Assembly: GCF_022347765.1 (NCBI RefSeq)
Contig: NZ_JAKRFZ010000001.1
Location: 1 to 64,000, forward strand
Direction: 5' to 3'
Length of the DNA stretch: 64,000 bases
DNA from: Pseudoalteromonas sp. OOF1S-7
Lineage (GTDB): Bacteria > Pseudomonadota > Gammaproteobacteria > Enterobacterales > Alteromonadaceae
Positions 16,343-24,335 of this stretch are shown in pieces. The number at the start of each line of letters is the position of its first letter. Position 1 is the stretch's first letter. A model generated the notes under the pieces. It was not told where the DNA came from. It ran no database searches and saw only the letters and a program-made list of their open reading frames with translations. Made by a program: the position numbers and the translations under genes.

Positions 16343-16561
16343 ATGTCTTATTCACCTTTTTTGGAGTCTGTACGCGTTGAGCTCAGAACCAGGCACTACA
16401 GTCTGAAAACAGAGAGAAGCTATCTGTACTGGATCAAAGGCTACATATTATTCAATGACAAAAAGCATCCTGATAATATGGGCAACAGGGAAATAGAACG
16501 TTTCCTCAACCACTTGGCCGTTAACCGGGCGGTGAGCGCAGCAACGCAAAATCAAGCGCTA
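16343..16561 (+). pseudogene. intI: Integron integrase IntI, N-terminal fragment
   Basis: About 73 codons match the start of IntI tyrosine recombinases: SPFLESVRVELRTRHYS, LKTERSYLYWIKGYILF, HPDNMGNREIERFLNHLAV and VSAATQNQAL. This is the SAM-like core-binding domain. Homology stops at QAL (16561), where the 84-bp repeat array begins. The reading frame runs on to 16633 only through repeat sequence. The catalytic R, H, R and Y residues and the IntI-specific insertion all lie in the missing part. It sits divergent from the cassettes, as in canonical integrons. Confidence 0.88.
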
Positions 16562-16570
16562 TTGCTGTCC

Positions 16571-17415
16571 GTGTTGACGGAGTTGCCTTCTGCGTTGCCA
16601 GAAACGAAGCACAACTGTGTGGTGTTTCAGTAGATCTCGGCTCGCAAGCGGCCGGGATGACGGAGTTGCCTACTGCTTTGTCTGTAACGAAGCACAGCGG
16701 TGTGGTATTCAGGTAGATCCCGGCTCGCACTTGTCCGGGATGACGGAGTTGATTTTCAGGTTTGTCTGTAACAAGGCACAGCTGAGTAGTATTCGGGTAG
16801 ACCCCGGCTTGCACACGTCCGGGATGACGGAGTTGCCTACTGCTTTGTCTGTAACAAGGCACAGCTGCGTAGTGTTCAAGCGGATCCCGGCTCGCAAGCG
16901 TCCGGGATGACGGAGCTGTTTGTCAGGCTTCTCTGTAACGAAGCACCACTGTGTGGCGTTTCAGTAGATCCCGGCTCACACGCGTCCGGGATGAGGGAGT
17001 TGTTTGTTAGGTTTGCCTGTAACGAGGCACAACTGTGTGGTGTTCAAGTAGATCCCGGCTCGCACGCGCCCGGGATGACGGAGTTGCTTGTCTGGTTTGT
17101 CTGCAACGAGGCACAACTGTGCGGTGCTCAAGTAGATCCCGGCTCGCAAGCGTCCGGGATGACGGAGTTGATTATCAGGTTTGTCTGTAATAAGGCACAA
17201 CTGTGTGGTGTTCAAGTAGGTCCCGGCTCGCACACGTCCGGGATGACGGAGTTGCTTGTCAGGTTTGTCTGTAACGAGGCACAACTGTGTGGTGTTCAAG
17301 TAAATCCCGGCTCGCATACTTCCAGGATGACGAGCTGTTTGTCAGGTTTATCTTTATCGAGGAACTACTGTGTGGTGTTCAAGTTGATCCCGGCTCGCAC
17401 GCGTTTGGGATGACA
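16571..17415. repeat. Tandem array of ten ~84-bp repeats with internal palindrome
   Basis: The motif CCGGGATGACGGAG recurs at 16653, 16736, 16820, 16903, 16987, 17071, 17155, 17239 and 17323 (variants included), with a degenerate last copy near 17406, spaced 83-84 bp. Each unit carries a hairpin TCCCGG...CCGGGA with an 11-bp loop (CTCGCACGCGT and variants), plus a stretch like GTCTGTAACGAGGCACAACT. Since 84 is a multiple of three, ORFs run through on both strands. They show no start signals and I do not consider them coding. The array replaces the C-terminal part of intI. Confidence 0.92.
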
Positions 17416-17472
17416 AGGAATATACAGGAGTAAGAAATCTAATTAAGCGTTAAGCGAAAGCTCTAAGCGCGT

Positions 17473-17769
17473 TCACTTATCCAACCCATAGAGTGCATCG
17501 GCGGTTTTGCGCAAATCGACTTCGTCGATAAAGTCGTCGCTGAGCGTAAGAATAGCATTGAGGTTGTTTTTGAGCTTTTCCTGGCTGAGGCCATTGGGTT
17601 TGAGTGCGGTTTGCAGCAGGTGTAGCGACATATCTGCCAGCAACAGCTTTTGCTTTTCAGTCCAGTTGTCATCACCCTGTTTGGCGCTGTCTTTTAAAAT
17701 GGCCTGCTCTACTTCGTCATGCATGCTCCAGCTTAGTTTGAGCAGCTCTCGGCGTGTTTCCTGATCCAT
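17473..17769 (-). CDS. Hypothetical protein downstream of kinase
   Basis: This 98-residue soluble helical protein (MDQETRRELLKLSWSMHDEV...) is not from a named family that I recognise. The ATG at 17769 has a strong GGAGGG 5 nt upstream; the longer frame to 17823 has none. It lies 92 bp behind the kinase gene on the same strand and could be co-transcribed with it. It marks the return to ordinary chromosomal composition after the repeat array. Confidence 0.7.
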   Translation of the reverse strand: MDQETRRELLKLSWSMHDEVEQAILKDSAKQGDDNWTEKQKLLLADMSLHLLQTALKPNGLSQEKLKNNLNAILTLSDDFIDEVDLRKTADALYGLDK

Positions 17770-17861
17770 GTTTCCCTCCGGTTGTAGGCTTTTTATCTTG
17801 GCGGAGGACGGGCGGATGTGCAACGTGTGTTTTGTTATATCTTAGTCGTAGATAGCTTAAT

Positions 17862-19682
17862 TCAGCCCTGCGCAGCCTTTGGGTCTTTAGGATAAAAATG
17901 GTCTGGCTGGCGGGCGCATAAAGTAAATTCGCGGGTGTTTTTATATGGCAGTTTCATAAAGCCTGCGACACCAAAATCCTGAATACTCATGGCGTATTGC
18001 ATAATCCGGGTCAGCAGAATTTTGAACTCCCGCTCTTTGCTGGCATCAAGCAGGCAGTAGTAATGGTGTATTTTAAGGCGGTCGTTGAGCGACTCAAAAA
18101 TGATACAACCGGTATGGTGGATCTGGTTAAGCTCAAACACGCACTGCACTATCTGTCGTGGTAATTGCAGTTGCTCGTCGGGGTCTTTACCATCTTCAAA
18201 GTAAGAATGGGGGCGCGCAATTTCACTGGTGCCAATGTCCGATACCGTGTATTGCAGCTCGGGCACATGGTCAAAAATAAATGCACCCGTGCCGTCACGC
18301 TGAAGTTGTATGGTCTGCCTGGCATCAAACAGGCAACATTTAAACAAGCCCTTTTGTTCTATCCCCTGCGCCAGCATCACGGTGGCGTTTACGGCATCCG
18401 TAAAAGCACTTTGCAAAGATTCATCGTGCAGTACCAGGCTGGACTCCACAAACAAAGAGGCGTCTTTCCAGTGAAAACTCAGGCCACCCACCACCGGATA
18501 TTTTGCCAGCCGGCTGATGGATGCCAGAAACGCTTTTTCACTGTCGCCGGTGTCGAACAAGAACTCTTTATAGTAGCGATCAAGCTGGGCGTCGTTTACG
18601 TCCAGCAGTTGCTGATTATGATCGGCGCGGCGTAAAAACTGCTTGCGCGAGCTGTAGACCACGGTATCTGGCTCTTCATCGGTTTCGTTAAACCAGAAGG
18701 GAATTTTCGCTTTACGCGGCGGTGTTTTTAGCTCGGGCAAGTACATACGCGCCATGGCCGGCATATTGCGCATAAAGTAGTCGCCGGCCTGATCCCGGGT
18801 GGTTTTATCTTTGCTCAGCATTGCATCTATCATTCTGGCAAATGCTTGTGGCAAGCCTAAGCTGGTTGCAGGGATCACAGCGGCACCAAAACGGCAGGAC
18901 TGGGCACTGGCCAGCGCGTAAATGGTGGATGCCACGCCCTGCTCGTCAAAGCGTGGCGAGGAGCGCGCGCCCGACATCTGCTCATCGCCAATAAAGTACA
19001 CATCGCCCATCCGGGCATTGGTACTGCTGATATCCGACGACATTAGATCCATGATATTACTGGCAACAGGCTCGCCATGGGCATCCAGCTGCGCATAGAC
19101 TGAGCTGCCCCAGTCAACCAGCGAAAAGCTGTCCGTTGGCTCATCCCAGACAATATTAGACGGCTTAATATCGCCATGCACCACAGGCTGTGGCGACATA
19201 CCATTCTTACGGTTGCGCAAATCAACCAGCACGTTTCTGAGTTTATTGGCCAGGTGCACCAGCTCATGGGGCTTAAAACGACCGCGTTTAAGTGACCATT
19301 GCTCCAGATCCTGACCTTTGGCGCGCGCCATCATCAGGATCCCCTGCTTTTTTGCCCGCTCAAAGGCGTAAAACTCGGGGACCATGGGGTTTTTAATCTG
19401 CGACAGCATATACGCTTCGTCTTCCAGGCGGTCGCGTACACTCTGCGCCAGGGTAATACGGGAGAATTTAAATACCCATTCTTTGCCCTGCCCGTCAACC
19501 CCGGCAAACACAAAACCAAACGCACCTGAGCCTATCACTTCCACATCATGGTAACCCAGTAATGTCAGCTGTTTCTGACAGATATTGAGCCACTGGCGGT
19601 GTTTTTTTGCGTCTTTATGGGAGAGCAAATATACCGACTGCTGTTCGTTGATATAAAAGTTATGGATCGACTTTTCTGTCAT
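17862..19682 (-). CDS. Eukaryotic-like serine/threonine protein kinase
   Basis: This 606-residue protein has a Hanks-type kinase domain at about 45-320. Visible motifs are glycine loop GSGAFGFVF (51-59), catalytic Lys K72, Glu near 89, HGDIKPSN (169-176) and a metal-binding DWG (190-192) in place of the usual DFG. The C-terminal half (about 330-600) is soluble and has no domain I can name. No transmembrane segment or PASTA repeat is seen, so it should be cytoplasmic. The partner and substrates are unknown. It is convergent with nothing and stands 108 bp beyond the end of glnS. Confidence 0.87.
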   Translation of the reverse strand: MTEKSIHNFYINEQQSVYLLSHKDAKKHRQWLNICQKQLTLLGYHDVEVIGSGAFGFVFAGVDGQGKEWVFKFSRITLAQSVRDRLEDEAYMLSQIKNPMVPEFYAFERAKKQGILMMARAKGQDLEQWSLKRGRFKPHELVHLANKLRNVLVDLRNRKNGMSPQPVVHGDIKPSNIVWDEPTDSFSLVDWGSSVYAQLDAHGEPVASNIMDLMSSDISSTNARMGDVYFIGDEQMSGARSSPRFDEQGVASTIYALASAQSCRFGAAVIPATSLGLPQAFARMIDAMLSKDKTTRDQAGDYFMRNMPAMARMYLPELKTPPRKAKIPFWFNETDEEPDTVVYSSRKQFLRRADHNQQLLDVNDAQLDRYYKEFLFDTGDSEKAFLASISRLAKYPVVGGLSFHWKDASLFVESSLVLHDESLQSAFTDAVNATVMLAQGIEQKGLFKCCLFDARQTIQLQRDGTGAFIFDHVPELQYTVSDIGTSEIARPHSYFEDGKDPDEQLQLPRQIVQCVFELNQIHHTGCIIFESLNDRLKIHHYYCLLDASKEREFKILLTRIMQYAMSIQDFGVAGFMKLPYKNTREFTLCARQPDHFYPKDPKAAQG

Positions 19683-19746
19683 GTGCCTGTCCGTTTACGG
19701 GTACTCAGTTAACTATTGTCAATTATGAAGATCGGGTATGGTAATT

Positions 19747-19775
19747 AAAAAAGGCCGACATAAGCCGACCTTTTT
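19747..19775 (-). terminator. Intrinsic terminator after glnS
   Basis: An imperfect hairpin with GG/CC-flanked arms GGCCGAC and GCCGACC and loop ATAA is flanked by A5-6 on the left and T5 on the right. It lies 15 bp past the glnS stop and can work on the minus strand, possibly on both. Confidence 0.6.
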
Positions 19776-19789
19776 ATATATTGTACGCG

Positions 19790-21451
19790 TTAGGCGTTTT
19801 CGATTTTCGCCCAGGAGTCACGCAAACCAACCGTCTGGTTGAAGGTCAGTGTATCGCGCTTGTTATCACGACAATAGTAGCCCAAACGCTCAAACTGGAA
19901 GCCCTGCTCAGGCGCAGCATCAGCCAGAGACGGCTCTAGCTTAGCATTGGCGATGATCTCCAGAGAGTCTGGGTTCAGCGTAGTAGCAAAGTCTTCTGCC
20001 GCAGCCGGGTTTGGCACATTGAACAGACGGTCGTACTGGCGCACTTCTGCCTCGATACAGTGACTGGCAGATACCCAGTGGATAACGCCTTTCACTTTAC
20101 GGCCATCAGCCGGGTTTTTACCTAAAGTATCGGCGTCGTAAGTACAGTAAATCGTAGTGATGTTACCCGCATCGTCTTCTTCAACGCGCTCGGCTTTAAT
20201 CACATAGGCATTACGCAAACGTACTTCTTTGCCCAGTACCAATCGCTTGAACTTCTTGTTGGCTTCAACACGGAAGTCATCGCGCTCGATGTAGATTTCG
20301 CGAGTGAACGGCAGCTGACGTGAGCCCATATCCAGCGTTGGGTGGTTAGGTGCGTCAAGCATTTCAACCTGCTCGGCGTCATAGTTTTCAATCACGATTT
20401 TAACCGGATCAAGCACAGCCATTGCACGCGGTGCGTTTTCGTTTAGGTCGTCACGAATACAGGCTTCCAGCATGCCCATTTCAACCATGTTGTCTTGCTT
20501 GGTAATACCAATGCGCTTACAGAATTCACGGATAGACGCAGGGGTGTAACCACGACGACGCAGACCAGCAATGGTTGGCATACGCGGATCATCCCAGCCT
20601 TCTACCTGACCATTCACCACCAGGTCATTCAGCTTACGCTTTGACATGACGGTGTATTCCAGGTTCAGGCGAGAGAATTCGATCTGCTGTGGGTGACACT
20701 CAAGGCTGATGTTGTCCAGTACCCAGTCGTACAAACGACGGTTGTCCTGGAACTCCAGCGTGCACAGTGAATGGGTGATCCCTTCCAGTGCATCCGAAAT
20801 ACAGTGGGTAAAGTCGTACATTGGGTAAATGCACCACTTGTCACCGGTCTGGTGATGGTGAGCAAAACGAATACGGTAGATGATAGGGTCGCGCAGCACC
20901 ATAAATGAGCTGGCCATGTCTATCTTTGCACGCAGTACACACTCGCCTTCTTTGAACTCGCCGTTCTTCATTTTTTCGAACAACGCCAGGTTTTCTTCTG
21001 GTGAAGTGTCGCGATGCGGGCTGTTTTTACCCGGCTCAGTTAAAGTGCCACGGTATTCACGCGCCTGCTCTGGCGACAGGAAACACACATAGGCAAGGCC
21101 TTTATTGATCAGTTCAACCGCATACTCGTATAGCTTGTCAAAGTAGTTAGACGAATAGCAGATCTCGCCATCCCAGTTAAAGCCCAGCCACTGCACGTCT
21201 TCTTTGATTGAGTTAACGTAATCCAGATCTTCTTTTTCCGGGTTCGTATCGTCAAAGCGCAGATTACACAGGCCCTGGTAGTCGCGAGCGATGCCAAAGT
21301 TCAGACAGATAGACTTAGCATGGCCTATATGTAAGTAACCATTCGGCTCTGGTGGAAAGCGCGTGTGCGTACCGCCATGCTTACCGCTGGCCAAGTCCGC
21401 ATCAATGATGTTTGTTATAAAATTTGTTGGGCGATTTTCTGCTTCCGCCAT
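19790..21451 (-). CDS. glnS: Glutamine--tRNA ligase
   Basis: This 553-residue class I aminoacyl-tRNA synthetase charges tRNA-Gln in the cytoplasm. The HIGH motif reads HIGHAKS near residue 42 after [12 protein letters not shown], and the KMSKS-type loop reads VMSKRKL. The C-terminal anticodon-binding beta-barrel domains are present up to the end. The length matches the family. It is a single gene with its own terminator downstream. A divergent promoter region (21452-21704) separates it from the DUF3083 gene. Confidence 0.97.
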   Translation of the reverse strand: MAEAENRPTNFITNIIDADLASGKHGGTHTRFPPEPNGYLHIGHAKSICLNFGIARDYQGLCNLRFDDTNPEKEDLDYVNSIKEDVQWLGFNWDGEICYSSNYFDKLYEYAVELINKGLAYVCFLSPEQAREYRGTLTEPGKNSPHRDTSPEENLALFEKMKNGEFKEGECVLRAKIDMASSFMVLRDPIIYRIRFAHHHQTGDKWCIYPMYDFTHCISDALEGITHSLCTLEFQDNRRLYDWVLDNISLECHPQQIEFSRLNLEYTVMSKRKLNDLVVNGQVEGWDDPRMPTIAGLRRRGYTPASIREFCKRIGITKQDNMVEMGMLEACIRDDLNENAPRAMAVLDPVKIVIENYDAEQVEMLDAPNHPTLDMGSRQLPFTREIYIERDDFRVEANKKFKRLVLGKEVRLRNAYVIKAERVEEDDAGNITTIYCTYDADTLGKNPADGRKVKGVIHWVSASHCIEAEVRQYDRLFNVPNPAAAEDFATTLNPDSLEIIANAKLEPSLADAAPEQGFQFERLGYYCRDNKRDTLTFNQTVGLRDSWAKIENA

Positions 21452-21704
21452 AGGAACTCATTCCTCTGAAAATTTAGTACCAGTTAACTGAGGCATTATT
21501 ACAAAAAGTTCGCGCAACGAACAGCGTAAAACTAAGGCGAAAACAGATTTACCACGCAATTACGCAAACCTGGGCATAAAACAGCCAAATGAAGAGCAAA
21601 AAGGCGCGTCATTTTTATGACAAATTTTGTTCTAGCGCAATATATTCGTCACACGCTCCCTCTATCATAGGCGTCAACAACAGAGGTATCGCAAGGAAAA
21701 ACCT

Positions 21705-22775
21705 ATGGCATCAATGAATCTTCACCGCGTCTATATTCCAACCAACGCACGCAACAACCATTATATTCTGGCTGAGTTCAAACCCAGCGACGCATTCTTT
21801 GAGTGTTTCGATGACGTGGAAAGTTGCTACCAGCGCCTGGCCCGAAAACTATTTGCCATTTGCGATGAACACGAATTATTTAACGTTCACGTTATTGCTA
21901 ACGACAAGCTGCCCATCGTGCGCTACCACGACGAGGCACACAGCCTGCAAACGGATAAGCAGATCCTGTTTTTTTACAATCCAAAGTATCATGAAGGCCA
22001 TAAGATACATTATGAGGCGGATCATAAAGCCCGTAAAATTCGCTTATTGTTCCTGGCTACTGGTGATGAGCTGCGCGCCAATGCCGCCAGTTTTCACAGT
22101 AAAGTGAAAAAAGCACTGGACGACTTAAAAGAGCAATATGAGAAAGAAGGTTTGTCGTATAAAGTACGCGACCATCAGCATCTGACCTATGACATTTTCG
22201 CTAAAGTAAAAGGCCACAGAGAAAGCTACGGTTATAAACTGCGCAGCTTGTACCCGCGTTACCAGGCGCGAAACTGTACTCTGCCGGAGCAGCACTCGGA
22301 GATGAGCTATGTATCTTTCTCTATCCCAATTACCCGCGCTGTCAAGACCGAGTATCAAAGTCAGATGCGCCCGGGCGATTACACCCAGTTTTATCGCAGT
22401 ATTGAAGACAGCTTTTTAACCTTGTGCGATCAACTGCAACTGACCCACGTCGGCTTTGTTGCAGATGGCCGTCAGCCTTTGGTTCGAAGCAGTCAGATTG
22501 ATAAGTCAGACGCTAATCGTGAGTTACAAAAACTCAGCTTTGATACATCCGCACCGGATGGCCAGGTACGTTCTATCTGGGACGGTGAGCACCTGTGCGA
22601 CACTATGCATTTTGTCATGGTTGCCAGTGACAAAGACAAAAAAGACGTGGGCTATGGTAAGTTTATGAACAACGCCGAAACCATGATCCGCCGTTTAACC
22701 GGTAAGCTACCAATTAATCCAGAGAAGCAAGACGTTATTGTGCGCTTCTTCCAGCATATCAGTTATCAGGATTGA
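21705..22775 (+). CDS. DUF3083 family protein
   Basis: This 356-residue soluble protein has the opening MASMNLHRVYIPTNARNNHYILAEF and the conserved repeats of similar layout in each half (SYVSFSIPITRAV and HFVMVASDKDKK). It fits the uncharacterised DUF3083 family of Shewanella, Vibrio and Pseudoalteromonas relatives. No catalytic motif is evident. The ATG at 21705 is preceded by AAGGAA. It is divergent from glnS and followed by a hairpin. Confidence 0.82.
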   Translation: MASMNLHRVYIPTNARNNHYILAEFKPSDAFFECFDDVESCYQRLARKLFAICDEHELFNVHVIANDKLPIVRYHDEAHSLQTDKQILFFYNPKYHEGHKIHYEADHKARKIRLLFLATGDELRANAASFHSKVKKALDDLKEQYEKEGLSYKVRDHQHLTYDIFAKVKGHRESYGYKLRSLYPRYQARNCTLPEQHSEMSYVSFSIPITRAVKTEYQSQMRPGDYTQFYRSIEDSFLTLCDQLQLTHVGFVADGRQPLVRSSQIDKSDANRELQKLSFDTSAPDGQVRSIWDGEHLCDTMHFVMVASDKDKKDVGYGKFMNNAETMIRRLTGKLPINPEKQDVIVRFFQHISYQD

Positions 22776-22783
22776 GTCGCTTG

Positions 22784-22803
22784 AGCGGGGGTCTGTCCCC
22801 GCT
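22784..22803 (+). terminator. GC-rich hairpin after the DUF3083 gene
   Basis: AGCGGGG/CCCCGCT forms a perfect 7-bp stem with a 6-nt loop, 8 bp past the stop. No U-tract follows, so termination is uncertain. The remaining 303 bp up to 23106 contain no gene that I can see. Confidence 0.4.
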
Positions 22804-23106
22804 GCACTCACATTCAATACAGTCCCTGCAAAACGCGAGTAACTATTTATTCGAGACCCCGGCTCGCTATCTATTTCTAAATAATTGATTGCAGACCTGC
22901 CAGATATTGACAACAAAATCACCGCGTTGTATCACTGAGTGTCTTTACAAGCAGTCTACAGAATATCAGAACACTCAAAGGTATAGCGCGACTCAGAAGA
23001 CATAGATTTAATTTAATGGATTTCCCCTGTAGCGTGTGCATCGCTCTTAGTGGGGGTTCTCATTACTGCAAGACTATAAGCAGTATTTTTCCAGGAAGAT
23101 AACATT

Positions 23107-23637
23107 ATGAAAAATTTTAAAAAAGCGACCATAACTTGGCTAGCGCTCAGTCTACCTTGTTTTACTCACGCATATTGCGAACAATCGCTATCAATTCAGG
23201 TTAAGCAGCTTGACACAGATCTGACTACATTTGATCAAACTGCAAACAGGGGTTGGCGAAAACTGGCAGCCGAAAAATGCTATAAGCAAGCGGCGACGCT
23301 TATCGAACAGTATATTGAACAAGCCAACAACGAGAATAGCGCACTACAGTGGCACCTGCTCCAGATGCATGCCATGGCAGGAAACACCCTCCAGGCAATC
23401 AGCCTCGGCCAGGAGATTGTTGCAAAGGCTCCCCCGAGCCAACCGGCGTTCCTCTGGAAAGAGTATGTCCAGGCGACAGTCGCATTTCTTGAGGGAGACA
23501 ATCAGCAACTGCTGCGCAACCGCAATTTACTTGCCAGACATAAACACTCAAAGCCGAACGAACTGAACCTGATGGCCTTAGACAGACTCATTGCCAATAT
23601 CAGAAAACCCTATGCAGACGCATATTTTGCAAAATAA
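23107..23637 (+). CDS. Secreted TPR-like protein of unknown function
   Basis: This 176-residue protein has a signal peptide (cleavage after FTHA, residue 22). The mature all-helical domain has a TPR-like pattern: helix pairs around AAEKCYKQAATLIEQYIEQA, HLLQMHAMAGNTLQAISLGQ and WKEYVQATVAFLEGD. Three cysteines are present. AGGAAG precedes the ATG. It is a single gene with its own terminator-like hairpin downstream. I do not recognise a named family. Confidence 0.72.
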   Translation: MKNFKKATITWLALSLPCFTHAYCEQSLSIQVKQLDTDLTTFDQTANRGWRKLAAEKCYKQAATLIEQYIEQANNENSALQWHLLQMHAMAGNTLQAISLGQEIVAKAPPSQPAFLWKEYVQATVAFLEGDNQQLLRNRNLLARHKHSKPNELNLMALDRLIANIRKPYADAYFAK

Positions 23638-23718
23638 AAAGTTTGTATTTAAAAAAGGCTCCACTGGTTTAATGCCGCTCAGTTAAGCAATTGACATTAT
23701 GCACAGAAAGATCAGAAT

Positions 23719-23745
23719 CCGATGATCACAGGTCATCGGTTTTTT
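23719..23745 (+). terminator. Intrinsic terminator after the secreted TPR-like gene
   Basis: CCGATGA (23719-23725) pairs with TCATCGG (23733-23739), followed by T6. The left arm overlaps the ATG of the IS4 transposase remnant, so the hairpin is probably the end of the insertion sequence, which now serves the resident gene. Confidence 0.7.
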
Positions 23746-24299
23746 ATACTCGCTTCTCAAGCACTTGATGCTATTAATAACTTCAAACCTCACCAAGTCG
23801 ATTCTCTAGCGGAGTTATTACCTTTAGAGCTTATCGAAAAAGCCTAGTCTCTCACTGATAAGGCAGCTCATTGAAACGACACCCAATAATAGTTTGACCT
23901 TATTCGACCGAGGCTTTTATTCACGTGGGTTACTGCATCAATGGCAAACAACAGGTGCTGAACGCTACGTCGTCGGTTACCAGAGTGGTAAAGCAATAGT
24001 TATGGGGGGATATTACTGACCGACCATTTAATTCGCTACCAGATGGTTCAATGTATGACATTAAAAGGCGATTACGGCCTTATTAGTTGAGTTTTAACAG
24101 TGCACTTGCCCATATTATGAGGCTACTCGTTGGATTGCCATATTCCACCCCAGGCGCAATTCCAAGGCAACTTAAGAACTTCTGCGGAATAACTGAAAGC
24201 CAGCTCCTAGAACCCAGACGGCAAAGGAGTTTTCCACGAACGGTTAAGAAAAGGCCAAGTCGATATCCCAGAAAAAACAATGCCGCTCACCATAAGTGA
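23722..24299 (+). pseudogene. IS4-family transposase, internally deleted and frameshifted
   Basis: The ATG at 23722 reads MITGHRFFILASQALDAINN, an IS4-type N-terminus that stops at a TAG near 23847. Another frame then gives LIETTPNNSLTLFDRGFYS with the catalytic Asp region. After a further break, the C-terminus at 24087-24299 reads SALAHIMRLLVGLPYSTPGA and ends RYPRKNNAAHHK. Much of the middle is missing. It is inactive and lies between two unrelated resident genes. Confidence 0.85.
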
Positions 24300-24307
24300 A
24301 CGGCATT
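24279..24307 (-). terminator. Terminator of the lipoprotein gene, built from the IS4 end
   Basis: AATGCCGcTCAC pairs with GTGAaCGGCATT around CATAA with one mismatch. On the minus strand it is followed by GTTTTTTC. It overlaps the last codons of the IS4 remnant and lies 29 bp past the lipoprotein stop. Confidence 0.65.
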
Positions 24308-24335
24308 AGCCAGTAGGTGTCTTTTTGACATCAGT

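Larger units (their letters stand above)
9239..16561 (-). mobile_element. Sedentary chromosomal integron: cassette array with truncated intI
   Basis: At least six complete attC sites (10637, 11607, 13235, 14503, 14892, 15553) and one truncated site (9215) separate short AT-rich genes, most on the minus strand with stop codons in or next to the R box. A divergent intI fragment (16343-16561) and an attI-like junction (16018/16019) mark the platform end. The cassette orientation, away from intI, is canonical. Within each attC the minus-strand 5' arm carries the extra (extrahelical) base, which independently gives the same orientation. The integrase is incomplete, so the array is probably frozen unless an integrase acts in trans. 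Confidence 0.88.

Noticed and set aside
16521..17413. Long ORFs on both strands through the repeat array (113 and 168 codons)
   Set aside because: They exist only because the 84-bp unit is a multiple of three. They have no start signals and are open on both strands simultaneously.
16571..17415. Possible CRISPR array
   Set aside because: The whole 84-bp unit is repeated, with no unique spacers, and no cas genes are nearby.
8620..24299. The two IS4-family remnants as halves of one element
   Set aside because: The fragment at 8620 is IS10-like (HARRLDSLMLATETLL) while the one at 23722 has its own N-terminus (MITGHRFFILASQALD) and a different C-terminus. They are distinct subgroups.
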